Notes: generated by a model from the letters alone, not told the origin. A stretch of DNA of 64,000 nt from Erwinia psidii (GCF_003846135.1 NZ_RHHM01000013.1:1-64000), one strand, 5' to 3'; positions 45,420-54,470 are shown, counted from the stretch's first letter. Made by a program: numbers and translations.

Positions 45420-46424
45420 ATGACGGAAAAAAAAACGACAGATGTACAGCACTCCGAAGAGAAACCACTGATTAATATCAAAACGGGAAATCAAGCCGTC
45501 GACAAATCGATTGGTCGCATTTCAACCCTGGCCACCCGGTTCAAGGCGAACCACGCCGTGGCCCATTTTATCCGTGCGGGAGAACGCTTTAACGACCGGC
45601 TGGGTAGCCAGTTTGGTGCTGCCATCACCTATTTCTCCTTTCTCTCCCTGATACCAATCCTGATGGTGTCCTTTGCCGCCGTGGGCTTCGTGCTGGCGTC
45701 TAATCAGAATTTGTTGACGGAGCTGATTAATAAGATCGTCAACAGCATCAGCGATCCTGGCCTTGCCTCAACGCTGAAAAATACGGTAAACACCGCCGTA
45801 CAACAGCGAACAACGGTTGGCCTGACCGGCCTGCTTATTGCGCTCTATTCAGGGATCAGCTGGATGGGTAATCTGCGTGAGGCTATTCGCGCGCAATCAC
45901 GTGATGTTTGGGAACGTAACGAGCAGGACAAAGAGAAACTCTGGTTTAAGTATTCCCGTGACTTTATTTCGCTGACGGGTCTGGTGACGGCACTCATTGT
46001 GACGCTCTCCCTGACATCCATTGCCGGGGCTGCTCAGGCAACCATTGTCCGTGCGTTGGGATTAGATGGCATTGAGTGGCTGCGTCCGGCAATGACGCTG
46101 ATTGCACTGTCGATATCGGTTCTGGCTAATTATCTGCTTTTTCTGTGGATTTTCTGGATATTGCCTCGCCATAAACCCCGCAAGAAAGCATTGTTACGGG
46201 GTACTCTGCTTGCCGCTGTGGGGTTCGAAACGATCAAATTTATCATGACGTTAACGCTGCCGAAACTGGCTTCTTCGCCATCAGGTGCAGCATTCGGCTC
46301 AGTTCTGGGGCTGATGGCATTTTTCTATTTCTTTGCGCGTTTAACACTGTTTTGTGCCGCATGGATTGCCACGGCAAAGTACGCTGACGACAAACCGATG
46401 GCATCAGCCACAATAAAACGCTAA
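45420..46424 (+). CDS. yhjD: YihY/BrkB-family inner-membrane protein YhjD
   Basis: 334 residues: polar N-terminal tail, then six hydrophobic segments. Diagnostic stretches shared with E. coli YhjD: ERFNDRLGSQFGAAITYFSFL, YSGISWMGNLREAIRAQSRDVWER and SPSGAAFGSVLGLMAFFYFFARL. YhjD has been linked to lipid A/Kdo2 export suppression in E. coli, but its biochemical role is unsettled. In E. coli it lies elsewhere; here it sits beside cdh, converging with it. Confidence 0.92.
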   Translation: MTEKKTTDVQHSEEKPLINIKTGNQAVDKSIGRISTLATRFKANHAVAHFIRAGERFNDRLGSQFGAAITYFSFLSLIPILMVSFAAVGFVLASNQNLLTELINKIVNSISDPGLASTLKNTVNTAVQQRTTVGLTGLLIALYSGISWMGNLREAIRAQSRDVWERNEQDKEKLWFKYSRDFISLTGLVTALIVTLSLTSIAGAAQATIVRALGLDGIEWLRPAMTLIALSISVLANYLLFLWIFWILPRHKPRKKALLRGTLLAAVGFETIKFIMTLTLPKLASSPSGAAFGSVLGLMAFFYFFARLTLFCAAWIATAKYADDKPMASATIKR

Positions 46425-46428
46425 GCCG

Positions 46429-47187
46429 TTACGATTTCAGAATACTGCAACTGTGGTCCTGTAGCTCTTCTGCAGAACCACGGTTCATTGACAGTAAATC
46501 GCGCTTAATGACCATCAGTACACGGCGTCCATCAGGCAACACGGCAACAGCGATACCATATTTATACATCTCTTCCCGGGCACCGGGCAGTTCGTTAGCG
46601 ACGTGAATAAACGGGCTGGTCTTCTGCATCTCATCGCCACTCATCGTCCTGACCTGATACTGGTGTTCTCCCAACTGTTCAGACTGCCACGTGCCGTTCA
46701 GTGTCGAAGACAGACTGTCCAGACGCTGGCGAATGTCTCGCCGCAGACAGGAAATATGGATATGTAGCTGGTTCTGCGTTCTGCCGCGCAGTGAATTGAC
46801 CGTTAAAGATACGGCGCTGTCGTTTATCGGCTGGCCACGTTTTTCTGCCATGTAATGGCGGGCACGCCAGGCCTCAGCAAAAAAATTGGAGGTAGCAGGA
46901 TGCAGTAATTTCGGGCTTTCAATACCGGTGATCTTTTGAACCGGGATCAGCAAAAATTGCAGTGGCCCGGTGCGATCTTTCAGCAGCACGTAATCATAAC
47001 GGAGATCAACCAGGCGGCATGGCGTAGGATCATGATTCTTCTGCTGATTCGGCACACATTTCTGACTGACTATATTCCATAAGGCATCCGCGCTGGTTTT
47101 ATGACTTAGCGCAACAGAGGCGCAGCCCGCTGTCACCACAACCCCAACTAATGCCACTACGATGAGGGTATGCTTTTGCCCCTGCAT
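46429..47187 (-). CDS. cdh: CDP-diacylglycerol pyrophosphatase
   Basis: Membrane-anchored hydrolase producing CMP and phosphatidic acid from CDP-diacylglycerol; it belongs to the HIT-like fold. 252 residues: N-terminal hydrophobic anchor (LIVVALVGVVVTAGCASVAL), CVPNQQKNHDPTPC, and the His motif RTQNQLHIHISCLRRDIRQ. Start at 47187 has AGAGG eight bases upstream; the frame opens ten codons earlier. The GCAS at the end of the hydrophobic stretch could be read as a lipobox, which E. coli Cdh lacks as far as I remember. Next to sbp as in E. coli. Confidence 0.9.
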   Translation of the reverse strand: MQGQKHTLIVVALVGVVVTAGCASVALSHKTSADALWNIVSQKCVPNQQKNHDPTPCRLVDLRYDYVLLKDRTGPLQFLLIPVQKITGIESPKLLHPATSNFFAEAWRARHYMAEKRGQPINDSAVSLTVNSLRGRTQNQLHIHISCLRRDIRQRLDSLSSTLNGTWQSEQLGEHQYQVRTMSGDEMQKTSPFIHVANELPGAREEMYKYGIAVAVLPDGRRVLMVIKRDLLSMNRGSAEELQDHSCSILKS

Positions 47188-47310
47188 GTCTGAAACCTCT
47201 GAGCTTTGTTCGCCCACAATGTAAACCGATCAGTATAGAAGATCATTTCAAATAATATATCCTGGTGATTGATGAAATAATGGTTACGAAGATGTGGCAG
47301 ACAGCAAAAC

Positions 47311-47336
47311 ATCAGGCCGGGTTGATGCCCGGCCCT
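47311..47336 (-). terminator. sbp terminator
   Basis: GGCCGGG / CCCGGCC stem with six-base loop; on the minus strand it is followed by TGATGTTTTG. Confidence 0.7.
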
Positions 47337-47353
47337 GGTAGAAAATCTCGTGT

Positions 47354-48346
47354 TCAGCGCTGCATTGCCTGATCGTAGGTGCCACCATCGGCAAAATGCG
47401 TTTTCTGTGCTTTGCTCCAGCCTCCAAACTTAGCATCGTCGATAGTAAACAGCTTCACCGGTGCGAAAGTGCTGGCGTATTTTTTTGCCACCGCGGGATC
47501 GCGGGGACGATAATAATTTTTGGCCGCAATCTCCTGCCCTTCAGGCGAGTAGAGATACTTCAGGTATGCTTCGGCAACTTTACGGGTGTCACGCTCGTCC
47601 ACCACTTTATCCACCACCGACACAGTAGGCTCCGCAAGGATGGATTCGCCTGGCGTGACAATTTCAAACTGATCTTTACCCAGTTTATTCACCGCCAGAT
47701 AGGCTTCATTCTCCCAGGCAATCAGCACATCCCCGATCCCACGCTCCACAAAGGTATTCGTGGCACCTCTTGCGCCGGAATCCTGGACTTCGACATTTTT
47801 AAACAGCGCCTTAATGTAAGCCTGAGCTTTAGTCGTATCGCCCTTATTTTTATCCATCGCCCAGCCCCAGGCAGCCAGATAATTCCAGCGTGCGCCACCG
47901 GAGGTTTTTGGATTAGGCGTAATAACGGATACGCCTGGTTTGGTGAGATCCTGCCAGTCGTGTATTTGCTTGGGATTACCCTTGCGAACAAGAAATACGA
48001 TAGTGGAGGTATAGGGAGCGGAGTTATCCGGCAGGCGCTTGATCCAGTTTTTATCAATACGCCCACGGTCAGCAATCGCATCCACGTCAGATTGCAGCGC
48101 CAGTGTCACTACGTCGGCGCGGATACCATTGATTACCGACGTGGCCTGTTTGCCGGACCCACCATGTGACTGGCGGATCACCACATTGTCACCGGTTTCC
48201 TGCTTATAGTGTGCGCTGAACGCCTTGTTATACTGCTCGTACAGCTCACGGGTTGGATCGTAAGACACATTTAACAGCTGGATATCCTTCGCCAGAACAC
48301 TGGTTGAAGCCAGCAACAGGGTCAACCCCACACTCCACTTATTCAT
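47354..48346 (-). CDS. sbp: Periplasmic sulfate-binding protein
   Basis: Captures sulfate for the CysTWA ABC importer. 330 residues with signal peptide [19 protein letters not shown], cleaved before [15 protein letters not shown]. Ligand-loop stretches [36 protein letters not shown] and [20 protein letters not shown] are conserved. An in-frame GTG lies three codons upstream, but the ATG matches E. coli. Gene order cdh-sbp-pfkA is conserved. CysB control is expected but not visible. Confidence 0.96.
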   Translation of the reverse strand: MNKWSVGLTLLLASTSVLAKDIQLLNVSYDPTRELYEQYNKAFSAHYKQETGDNVVIRQSHGGSGKQATSVINGIRADVVTLALQSDVDAIADRGRIDKNWIKRLPDNSAPYTSTIVFLVRKGNPKQIHDWQDLTKPGVSVITPNPKTSGGARWNYLAAWGWAMDKNKGDTTKAQAYIKALFKNVEVQDSGARGATNTFVERGIGDVLIAWENEAYLAVNKLGKDQFEIVTPGESILAEPTVSVVDKVVDERDTRKVAEAYLKYLYSPEGQEIAAKNYYRPRDPAVAKKYASTFAPVKLFTIDDAKFGGWSKAQKTHFADGGTYDQAMQR

Positions 48347-48456
48347 CTCACTCACGCTCCCAGAGTCTATTTGTTAAGACGAGCGTGACATAAACTCTTT
48401 TACGTTTTAAAGAATTAAAAAGTAGCCTTAATAGCTGAATGGAATAACAGTTGGCG

Positions 48457-48484
48457 TAAAAAAGGCACTCGACTTCAGTGCCTT
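48457..48484 (-). terminator. pfkA terminator
   Basis: AAGGCACT / AGTGCCTT stem, on the minus strand followed by TTTTACGCC, just after the pfkA stop. Confidence 0.85.
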
Positions 48485-48492
48485 GATTTATC

Positions 48493-49455
48493 TCAGTAAA
48501 GTTTCTTAGCCGTTTCCAGCCAGTCACCTTTAAACGGACGCTTCATGTTTTCAATGGCATCAATAATGTCATGATGCACCATTTTTTCGTTCTGAATGCC
48601 CACACAACGGCCGCCATACCCCTGTAACAGCAGCTCAATAGAATAAGCCCCCATCCGGGAAGCCAGAATCCGGTCATAGGCTACCGGCGCACCGCCTCGC
48701 TGAATATGACCGAGAACGGTGGCACGAGTCTCACGTTTTGTCTCAGATTCAATATATTTAGCCAGTTCGTCGATATCACAAATGTGCTCGGTTATCGCCA
48801 CAATAGCGTGTTTTTTCCCTTTCGCGATACCCGCTTTGATTTCCTCCACCAGTTCTTCACGGGTGTAGGGGATCTCAGGCAGCACAATAAACTCACAGCC
48901 ACCGGCAATCGCCGCCGCCAGCGTCAAATCGCCACAATAGCGTCCCATCACTTCCACAATAGAAATACGCTGGTGAGAAGAAGAAGTATCCCGCAGCCGG
49001 TCAATTGCTTCCACCACGGTTTCCAGCGCGGTGAAATAGCCGATGGTGTAGTCAGTCCCTGCAACGTCATTATCGATAGTGCCGGGCAAACCAATGCATG
49101 GGAACCCCATTTCGGTCAGACGCTTAGCACCCATATAGGAGCCATCACCACCAATAACCACCAGCGCATCAATACCGCGCTTTTTCATGTTCTCAATGGC
49201 AACAGCACGGACAGATTCTTCACGGAACTCAGGGAAACGGGCCGAACCAAGAAAGGTCCCACCGCGGTTGATCATATCCGATACGCTGTAGCGATCCAGA
49301 TTCATCATGCGGTCTTCATACAGTCCCATATAGCCATCATAAATTCCAAAAACTTCCAAATTTTCACTCAATGCGGCGCGGACAACTCCCCGGATGGCTG
49401 CATTCATGCCGGGAGCGTCACCACCACTTGTCAGTACACCGATTTTTTTAATCAT
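48493..49455 (-). CDS. pfkA: ATP-dependent 6-phosphofructokinase
   Basis: Commits fructose 6-phosphate to glycolysis. 320 residues, the E. coli length. ATP loop [33 protein letters not shown], catalytic region [16 protein letters not shown] and effector-site residues in [19 protein letters not shown] one codon upstream is an alternative start, but ATG 49455 after AGAGG matches the family. Confidence 0.97.
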   Translation of the reverse strand: MIKKIGVLTSGGDAPGMNAAIRGVVRAALSENLEVFGIYDGYMGLYEDRMMNLDRYSVSDMINRGGTFLGSARFPEFREESVRAVAIENMKKRGIDALVVIGGDGSYMGAKRLTEMGFPCIGLPGTIDNDVAGTDYTIGYFTALETVVEAIDRLRDTSSSHQRISIVEVMGRYCGDLTLAAAIAGGCEFIVLPEIPYTREELVEEIKAGIAKGKKHAIVAITEHICDIDELAKYIESETKRETRATVLGHIQRGGAPVAYDRILASRMGAYSIELLLQGYGGRCVGIQNEKMVHHDIIDAIENMKRPFKGDWLETAKKLY

Positions 49456-49661
49456 CACAACCTCTGAACTTGTTAATGCAAATTTAAAAATTCTTAACGA
49501 CGCGGGGAAGCAGTAGACGCGAACGATTTTACGAACTGATAATGGTAATAGTATAACAAAGCCTGTGAGCTGAATTGATTCAGGTCAGTGAACATTCCGC
49601 TATTTTCTTCCCCTTCTCATTCCCGGCAATAAGGAAATGAAACACGCATTTAACTGGAATC

Positions 49662-50555
49662 TTAACGCATATGATGCGATTCGGAAACGACCGAGCAAGG
49701 GTCCTGGTGAATAGTAATATCTGCGCCGGGGAAACCTGCCAGCAACGCTTGCTCAACTTCCTCCGCAATGCGATGAGCATGGAGTAATGGCAGGTTATCA
49801 TCCAGTTCCAGATGTAATTGAATAAAGCGGGTTGGACCAGACTGGCGAGTACGAATATCATGTGCGCCCTGCACACCTGGCCAACTGGAGACAATGTGCT
49901 TAATCTCCTGCTGATCTTCCTCTGACAGTGCTCTGTCGAGCAGTGACTGCACAGCGTCATAGCCCATACGTAGCGCACTGTAGAGGATCCAGACAGCAAT
50001 ACCCAGTGCAAAAAGTGCATCAGCACGCCTGAAGCCATACCAACTGAGCGCCAGCCCCAGCAAAATTGCACCATTCATGATCACGTCAGACTGGTAATGT
50101 AGCATGTCGGCACGAACTGCCTGGCTGCGGGTACGTCGCACAACCCAACGCTGAAAAGTCACCAGTATCAGTGTGGAAAACAGCGCTAACAGGGTCACCA
50201 CAATCCCGACCAGAGGAGCACGTATTTCATTGGGTGAAGTAATGTGTTGTAAACCCGTCAGGAAAAGGAACAGCGCCGAACCGGAAATAAACATACTTTG
50301 TGCCAGCGCGGCCAGAGATTCTGCTTTACCGTGACCGAAAGTGTGCTCGTCGTCAGCAGGCTGAAGAGAGTAGCGCACCACCAAAAGATTGGTCAGAGAA
50401 GCAGCAATATCTACCAGTGAGTCCACCAGCGACGCCAACAGACCGACAGAGCCGGTATACCACCAGGCAAAAATTTTCACTAACAGTAAGAGTGAGGCCA
50501 GCGTGGTTGCCGCCACTGCGGCCGAATTCACCAAACGCGCATAGTGTTGTTCCAT
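49662..50555 (-). CDS. fieF: Cation-efflux pump FieF (iron/zinc)
   Basis: CDF-family metal/proton antiporter for Zn2+, Cd2+ and Fe2+. 297 residues: six membrane helices and a cytosolic C-terminal domain. Metal site residues are visible in [15 protein letters not shown] (DxxxD) and [16 protein letters not shown] (HxxxD). [15 protein letters not shown] and the C-terminal [21 protein letters not shown], ending IHQDPCSVV, are typical. It is normally the neighbour of cpxP; here an accessory pocket separates them. Confidence 0.96.
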   Translation of the reverse strand: MEQHYARLVNSAAVAATTLASLLLLVKIFAWWYTGSVGLLASLVDSLVDIAASLTNLLVVRYSLQPADDEHTFGHGKAESLAALAQSMFISGSALFLFLTGLQHITSPNEIRAPLVGIVVTLLALFSTLILVTFQRWVVRRTRSQAVRADMLHYQSDVIMNGAILLGLALSWYGFRRADALFALGIAVWILYSALRMGYDAVQSLLDRALSEEDQQEIKHIVSSWPGVQGAHDIRTRQSGPTRFIQLHLELDDNLPLLHAHRIAEEVEQALLAGFPGADITIHQDPCSVVSESHHMR

Positions 50556-50935
50556 GTCCTGCTCCGTTTACTACAGAACAATCAGTATACTGTATTTCGC
50601 ATCCTGATATGGCCCCGAAACAAAAGTCAAAAAACCGTTTTTTATAAACCGCTTTAATTAATGATTACCCCGTTCAGAACACAACTCATCGGCGCAGAAC
50701 TCCCGCTTATATCGCCCCCTCGGTTTATTCTGCTTTAATACCTTTACCTGTTGATTTCGCTAATTCATGGCAATCATCACAAACTATCGTCGACAGTAGT
50801 CTGCCCCTCCAGTCAGACCATGTTTACTATCCGTCACGCCTTTGCCTGTTACAGGTCTTTTCAGATTCAGTCAGAATCCTGTTATTATTTTTTGAGGATA
50901 CACATAGATATACTGTAACCCTCATTCCCGTACTG
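50556..50935. other. Non-coding interval upstream of fieF
   Basis: About 380 bp, A/T-rich toward 50900, with no coding or structural feature recognised. It is a candidate left boundary of the accessory pocket. Confidence 0.4.
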
Positions 50936-51940
50936 TTATACCTCATCACTTTTCGCCTCATCTAAAACTTTCTTCACCGCTGTCAGCACAGATGAAACCG
51001 AAATATCATTGACGCGTTTTCCTTCATGAATCATGATATTTCTTACACCAACCGGATACCAGCGAAGATATTTCTCTGGCCGGGACTCAAATAACGCAAC
51101 CACCGGAATATTTAATGCGCAGGAGAGATGCACGGGCGCGCTGTCAGCCGATACCGTCAGCTGAAGATGCGTCATCGCCGCTGTCAGGTCTGGTAAAGTC
51201 GGCGTTGATACGCGACATACATTTGCCATATTGTCCCACCCCTCAGGGAATATCTCTTCAGGTGAATGAAATACGACCACCTCATAAAACACTGCCAACG
51301 CGTCCGCCAGCGACTTCCATTTATCCCAGTCCCAGCTCCTTTCATAACTGTTATTCGAGACAAACAGCCCAACCCTGCACCTCTGTTTATCCCTGAACAG
51401 GTTATGCCATTTTATTTTAAGATCGCTGTGTGGGTAAACACGTAATGAAAGCACTTCAGGGATAGCCAACTCGGGAACGAGTTTATAGCCAGATAATGCC
51501 TCATGCATCATGGGTCTTGTTTCAACATGGGACCGTTTCCTGTCGTCGAACTCGGTATCAGCATTGTGCCAGCGACAATCAGGAACATTTAATTGTTTAG
51601 CGAAATTGATTGCGTTTTTATTCATTCCACCATTTGGTATAACAACCAAATCAAACTTAATTTTTCGCAACCTTAATATCAAACAAAGCCTGTCTGTCAA
51701 AGAATTGAAAAAACCCTCCCTGGGATTTTTACTTCTGTTCTTCGAATAAATATATTGGTGAACGACATTAACATCAGGATTATTATCAAGCACTGGAGCA
51801 TTGTATTTATTAGCCAGAACATGGATTTCCGCCTGTGGCCAACGCACTCGTAAGGAGTGTAGAAATGGTGTTGTGCAAACCATGTCACCCAGAAAATCAA
51901 TGCGGATAACCAAAATCCGTTGTATTTTTGCCTCGCCCAT
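50936..51940 (-). CDS. GT9-family glycosyltransferase (heptosyltransferase-like)
   Basis: 334 residues related to ADP-heptose:LPS heptosyltransferases of the lipopolysaccharide core. Two Rossmann halves: RILVIRIDFLGDMVCTTPFL at the N-terminus, and the nucleotide-sugar half with GLFVSNNSYERSWDWDKWKS and TVSADSAPVHLSCALNIPVV. GGGGGG lies just before ATG 51940; the frame opens earlier at 51994. Acceptor unknown. It stands alone, A/T-rich upstream, beside phage remnants and away from any waa cluster, so it was probably acquired horizontally, perhaps as prophage cargo (inference). Confidence 0.85.
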   Translation of the reverse strand: MGEAKIQRILVIRIDFLGDMVCTTPFLHSLRVRWPQAEIHVLANKYNAPVLDNNPDVNVVHQYIYSKNRSKNPREGFFNSLTDRLCLILRLRKIKFDLVVIPNGGMNKNAINFAKQLNVPDCRWHNADTEFDDRKRSHVETRPMMHEALSGYKLVPELAIPEVLSLRVYPHSDLKIKWHNLFRDKQRCRVGLFVSNNSYERSWDWDKWKSLADALAVFYEVVVFHSPEEIFPEGWDNMANVCRVSTPTLPDLTAAMTHLQLTVSADSAPVHLSCALNIPVVALFESRPEKYLRWYPVGVRNIMIHEGKRVNDISVSSVLTAVKKVLDEAKSDEV

Positions 51941-52269
51941 CAACCCCCCAAAAAAACCAAAGCACCGTATATTATGGAAGATTACTGAAGCCATCCGTCA
52001 AGATCACGAAAATTAAATTTCTTCTATCGAAAAAATCGGTAAATTTATTATTTTTGTAAGAAAAAACAATAAAATGAAACAAAAAATGAATTTTATTCTG
52101 TAAATAAAAGCATTCAGGCCTGAAAATGAAAACTTATTCCGATTAGCCTCAATACGTTGGCCTCATCATGAAATATAAACCGACTAAAACAGGCTGTCTT
52201 TGAAGAATTCCCCACGGGCTGATGAACCGTCCAACTTTCACTTCCCACTTAAAAAACATGGAGCTGATA
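51941..52269. other. A/T-rich interval between GT9 gene and prophage remnant
   Basis: About 330 bp, very A/T-rich between 52010 and 52140. No gene recognised and no clear copy of sequence found near the integrase end, so an att site could not be placed. Confidence 0.4.
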
Positions 52270-52476
52270 TTAAAAAAAACCAGCCATAGCGCTGTCTTCG
52301 GGGAGTGAGCCGTTGCGTTCAACACGGGGCACGACTAACGTTTTACCATCGTAGAGAAGGGCTGGCGTTGAAAACGAGTAAATCTTACCGGCCAGCGTTA
52401 GTTGTTTCTGACTGATTAAGCGGCCATCGTGTGGAGCGTTTTCGGAACACCACAGCAGTCCGCCGACGATAACCAT
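52270..52476 (-). pseudogene. Unidentified fragment, possible immunity-gene remnant
   Basis: A 68-codon open frame: hydrophobic start MVIVGGLLWCSENAPHDG, then QKQLTLAGKIYSFSTPALLY and VVPRVERNGSLPEDSAM. In-frame codons upstream include stops (before MVIVGG and earlier), with a plausible lost start near 52510. Its place directly after a toxin-domain fragment on the same strand suggests an immunity gene, but I do not recognise a family. Confidence 0.4.
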
Positions 52477-52519
52477 GCGTCACAGGAACATCGTAAGTTT
52501 TCGGAGCTACCACTCATAC

Positions 52520-52915
52520 TTAACAGCCGTGTCGATTTGCATAATCTATCCTCTGTTGAATCCAGTGCTGATCGCGCGGGTCATCACCATACGGGATATC
52601 GCGGTACCAGTGCCCCCACCGTGGATCAGCTGTTCCCGCCCGGCATTACGCCCAGCCAGCTCCACGTAACAATATTTCTTCTGGTATTCCGGCAACAACG
52701 CCCGTTGCACCGTAATTAAAATTACCAAAATTTTGGTAGCTGGCTCCTTGCTGTTTATAGTCCCACGGCCCCTTATTGCGAATCTGCTGGTAAAACCAGT
52801 AATAAACAGGCGGTGTAGCCATGTTGCAGGGCATGCCACGATAGCGGGCTTCCTGAAGATTTTTTGCTATCAATGAGAAGCCCCTGGAGGCATAAGCGGG
52901 ATTACAGCCATGATA
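52520..52915 (-). pseudogene. Broken polymorphic toxin type 44 domain
   Basis: The minus strand reads FSLIAKNLQEAR, then YYWFYQQIRNKGPWDYKQQG, YQNFGNFNYGATGVVAG and ILLRGAGWA, a stop (TAA, 52646-52648), and continues in the same frame with RAGTADPRWGHWYRDIPYGD and DPRDQHWIQQRIDYANRH before TAA at 52520. The continuous homology across one stop codon indicates a nonsense mutation. The pattern matches type-44 toxin domains found at the C-termini of secreted toxins, as I remember them. No delivery domain precedes it; sequence upstream of about 52915 merges with the ogr terminator region. Confidence 0.7.
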
Positions 52916-52988
52916 TTGTGTCTTCCTGACGAAATTGATAAGCGAAACTGACCTTATCAAATATGGTGGAAAATGGCATCTCTGCAAA

Positions 52989-53014
52989 CCAAAAGCCCCG
53001 CAATCGCGGGGCTT
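52989..53014 (-). terminator. ogr terminator
   Basis: AAGCCCCGC / GCGGGGCTT stem, followed on the minus strand by TTGGTTTGC, 12 bp after the ogr stop. Confidence 0.85.
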
Positions 53015-53025
53015 GTTGTTGGTGG

Positions 53026-53244
53026 TTACATCCACATAGTTTGTTGGCCAGATAGCAAGGGATGCGGCCTGACGGCATTTATCTCACCCGGCTTAACAAT
53101 GTAACGCTGCACCGAATCAAACGTGATAAATGTGGCGCTGCAATTCACGTTCTGGCACTGGTGATAACGCTCTTTGGTCGTGTCGGTCATATAACGGCTT
53201 GTGCGTGCGTGGGCGGCAAGCTGGCACAACGGGCAATGAAACAT
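53026..53244 (-). CDS. ogr: P2 Ogr/Delta-type late-gene activator
   Basis: Zinc-finger activator of late-gene promoters in P2-like phages. 72 residues, the P2 Ogr length, beginning MFHCPLCQLAAHARTSRY. Four cysteines (C4, C7, C30, C35) form the zinc site, followed by FITFDSVQRYIVKPGE and SGQQTMW. GAGGTG precedes ATG 53244; a GTG three codons earlier is an alternative. It has its own terminator. The reading frame is intact although its target late genes are absent here, so it would have to act on other prophages, if at all. Confidence 0.93.
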   Translation of the reverse strand: MFHCPLCQLAAHARTSRYMTDTTKERYHQCQNVNCSATFITFDSVQRYIVKPGEINAVRPHPLLSGQQTMWM

Positions 53245-53442
53245 ATCACGCACCTCAATGGTTTGAGTGATGCGTTAATTCCACCCAATAAATACTTACA
53301 TAACAGAAAGATAAACAACAATTACAGTTCATCATTTTCCGCATTGCAATCCATATCAGACAGCTTAACCTCAGCTCTGAGCACGTCGTGCAGCCACTAT
53401 TATTCAGATTGTGAGTTATCCACTGATTAGCCATGCCTGCTC

Positions 53443-53687
53443 TTACATGACGCGCTTTTGTGCCTGAAGGGCGGAGGAAGATGGACGGAGGTTGCAACGC
53501 TGAAATCAGCGCAGATAACAGGCTGCAGGGTTATCTTTTTGAAAACTAAAAACGATAAAAAGCGAACCATGCCTGTTTATGAGGAACTGGAGAACAAGCT
53601 AAAGAGGAGGCCTTCGCGTACCTTGCGCCTGACTGCCTGCACAACGCCGTCGCGCTGAATCCTTTTAACGGTAAAGTGACATTATAG
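53443..53687 (+). pseudogene. int: P2-like integrase remnant with internal deletion
   Basis: A tyrosine-recombinase fragment: ALLCLKGGGRWTEVATLKSA, RVIFLKTKNDKKRTMPVYEE, then, one frame over from about 53610, EEAFAYLAPDCLHNAVALNP followed by FNGKVTL and TAG at 53685-53687. The part between, which carries the HxLRH catalytic motif, is missing, and the N-terminal half is absent. It cannot be active. The reading direction, toward cpxP, places the original att site just downstream. Confidence 0.8.
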
Positions 53688-53789
53688 ATTCCCTCTCTGA
53701 GCGTTCACATTCAGAGAATTTTAAAACCGCTCCACACCGTTACAATTTTTTCTAAGTGGCTGTATTTGCTTAGATTGAGAGGTAAGTCA

Positions 53790-53821
53790 TTGATAAAAAA
53801 AACCCCGCATCATGCGGGGGA
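53790..53821 (-). terminator. cpxP terminator
   Basis: CCCCGCAT / ATGCGGGG stem; on the minus strand it is followed by eight T. About 45 bp after the cpxP stop. Confidence 0.9.
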
Positions 53822-53863
53822 AGACAGGGATGGTGTCTATGGCAAGGAAACAGGGATACGGTA

Positions 53864-54373
53864 TTACTGACTACTATCGATACTGCCCGCTTCATATAGC
53901 GCTGAAGCCTGCTGCATATTTGCCAGTTTGCGCATTTCATCAATACGCTGCTGGTGTTTGTGGTTCAGGACATCCTGCTGAGTTGGTGTCAGAAGGTGGT
54001 ACATCTGGTTTCGTACACGAGCTATCTCAACCTGACGGTCAATTTCCTTCAGTGCCAGGCTGTCCAACTGTGCTTTGTAGGCGGCTTCGTTAAATTTATC
54101 TGCAATAATCATGTCATGCAGATATTCTAAATCGTTAATACTTATGGAAGAACACTTATGGCGAGCCTGTTGCATCAAATCTCGCATTTGCTGGCGCTGC
54201 TGTTCGGAAAGATGGATCCCATCAAACATGTGACTCTGTGGGATATAGGTCATATTGCGTGACACCGCGTCGTCATGATGCATCTTGTCAGCCGTCGTCA
54301 CTTTTGCGCCGCACGCGCCAGATGAGCCTATCATCAGCGTGGGTATCACAACGGCGGCGGTAACTATGCGCAT
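53864..54373 (-). CDS. cpxP: Periplasmic adaptor and inhibitor of CpxA
   Basis: Stress-inducible chaperone-like protein that binds CpxA and damps Cpx signalling. 169 residues with signal peptide MRIVTAAVVIPTLMIGSSGACG. The two LTxxQ-type motifs appear as LSEQQRQQMRDLMQQARH and LTPTQQDVLNHKHQQR, with QSHMFDGIHL ahead of the first. It has cysteines in GACGAK and RHKCSS, which I do not recall in E. coli CpxP. Divergent from cpxRA across a perfect CpxR box. Confidence 0.95.
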   Translation of the reverse strand: MRIVTAAVVIPTLMIGSSGACGAKVTTADKMHHDDAVSRNMTYIPQSHMFDGIHLSEQQRQQMRDLMQQARHKCSSISINDLEYLHDMIIADKFNEAAYKAQLDSLALKEIDRQVEIARVRNQMYHLLTPTQQDVLNHKHQQRIDEMRKLANMQQASALYEAGSIDSSQ

Positions 54374-54455
54374 CGCTTACTCCGGGTTTGGTTTCCACTT
54401 TCCGATTCAACGCGAGCCAGTCTACGGAGCCAGCTGAAAACATGCGTCAGGCGGT

Positions 54456-54470
54456 GTAAAACTACGTAAA
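54456..54470. promoter_or_regulatory. CpxR binding site
   Basis: GTAAA-N5-GTAAA (GTAAAACTACGTAAA), a perfect match to the known CpxR consensus, midway between divergent cpxP and cpxR. Confidence 0.92.

Larger units (their letters stand above)
52270..53687. mobile_element. Remnant of a P2-type prophage
   Basis: An intact ogr gene (minus, pointing left) and the 3' end of a P2-like integrase (plus, pointing right) lie about 200 bp apart. In P2 prophages these genes sit at opposite ends, both directed outward, so the whole phage interior appears deleted. On the ogr side lie a broken type-44 toxin and another fragment, the position where P2-like phages carry cargo. The right boundary should be between the int stop (53687) and the cpxP terminator (53794). 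The left boundary is unknown and may lie beyond the GT9 gene. Confidence 0.8.

Noticed and set aside
50640-53745. AAACCGCT repeated near 50646 and near 53734 as prophage att core
   Set aside because: An eight-base match between two intervals of this size is expected by chance; no longer shared core was seen.
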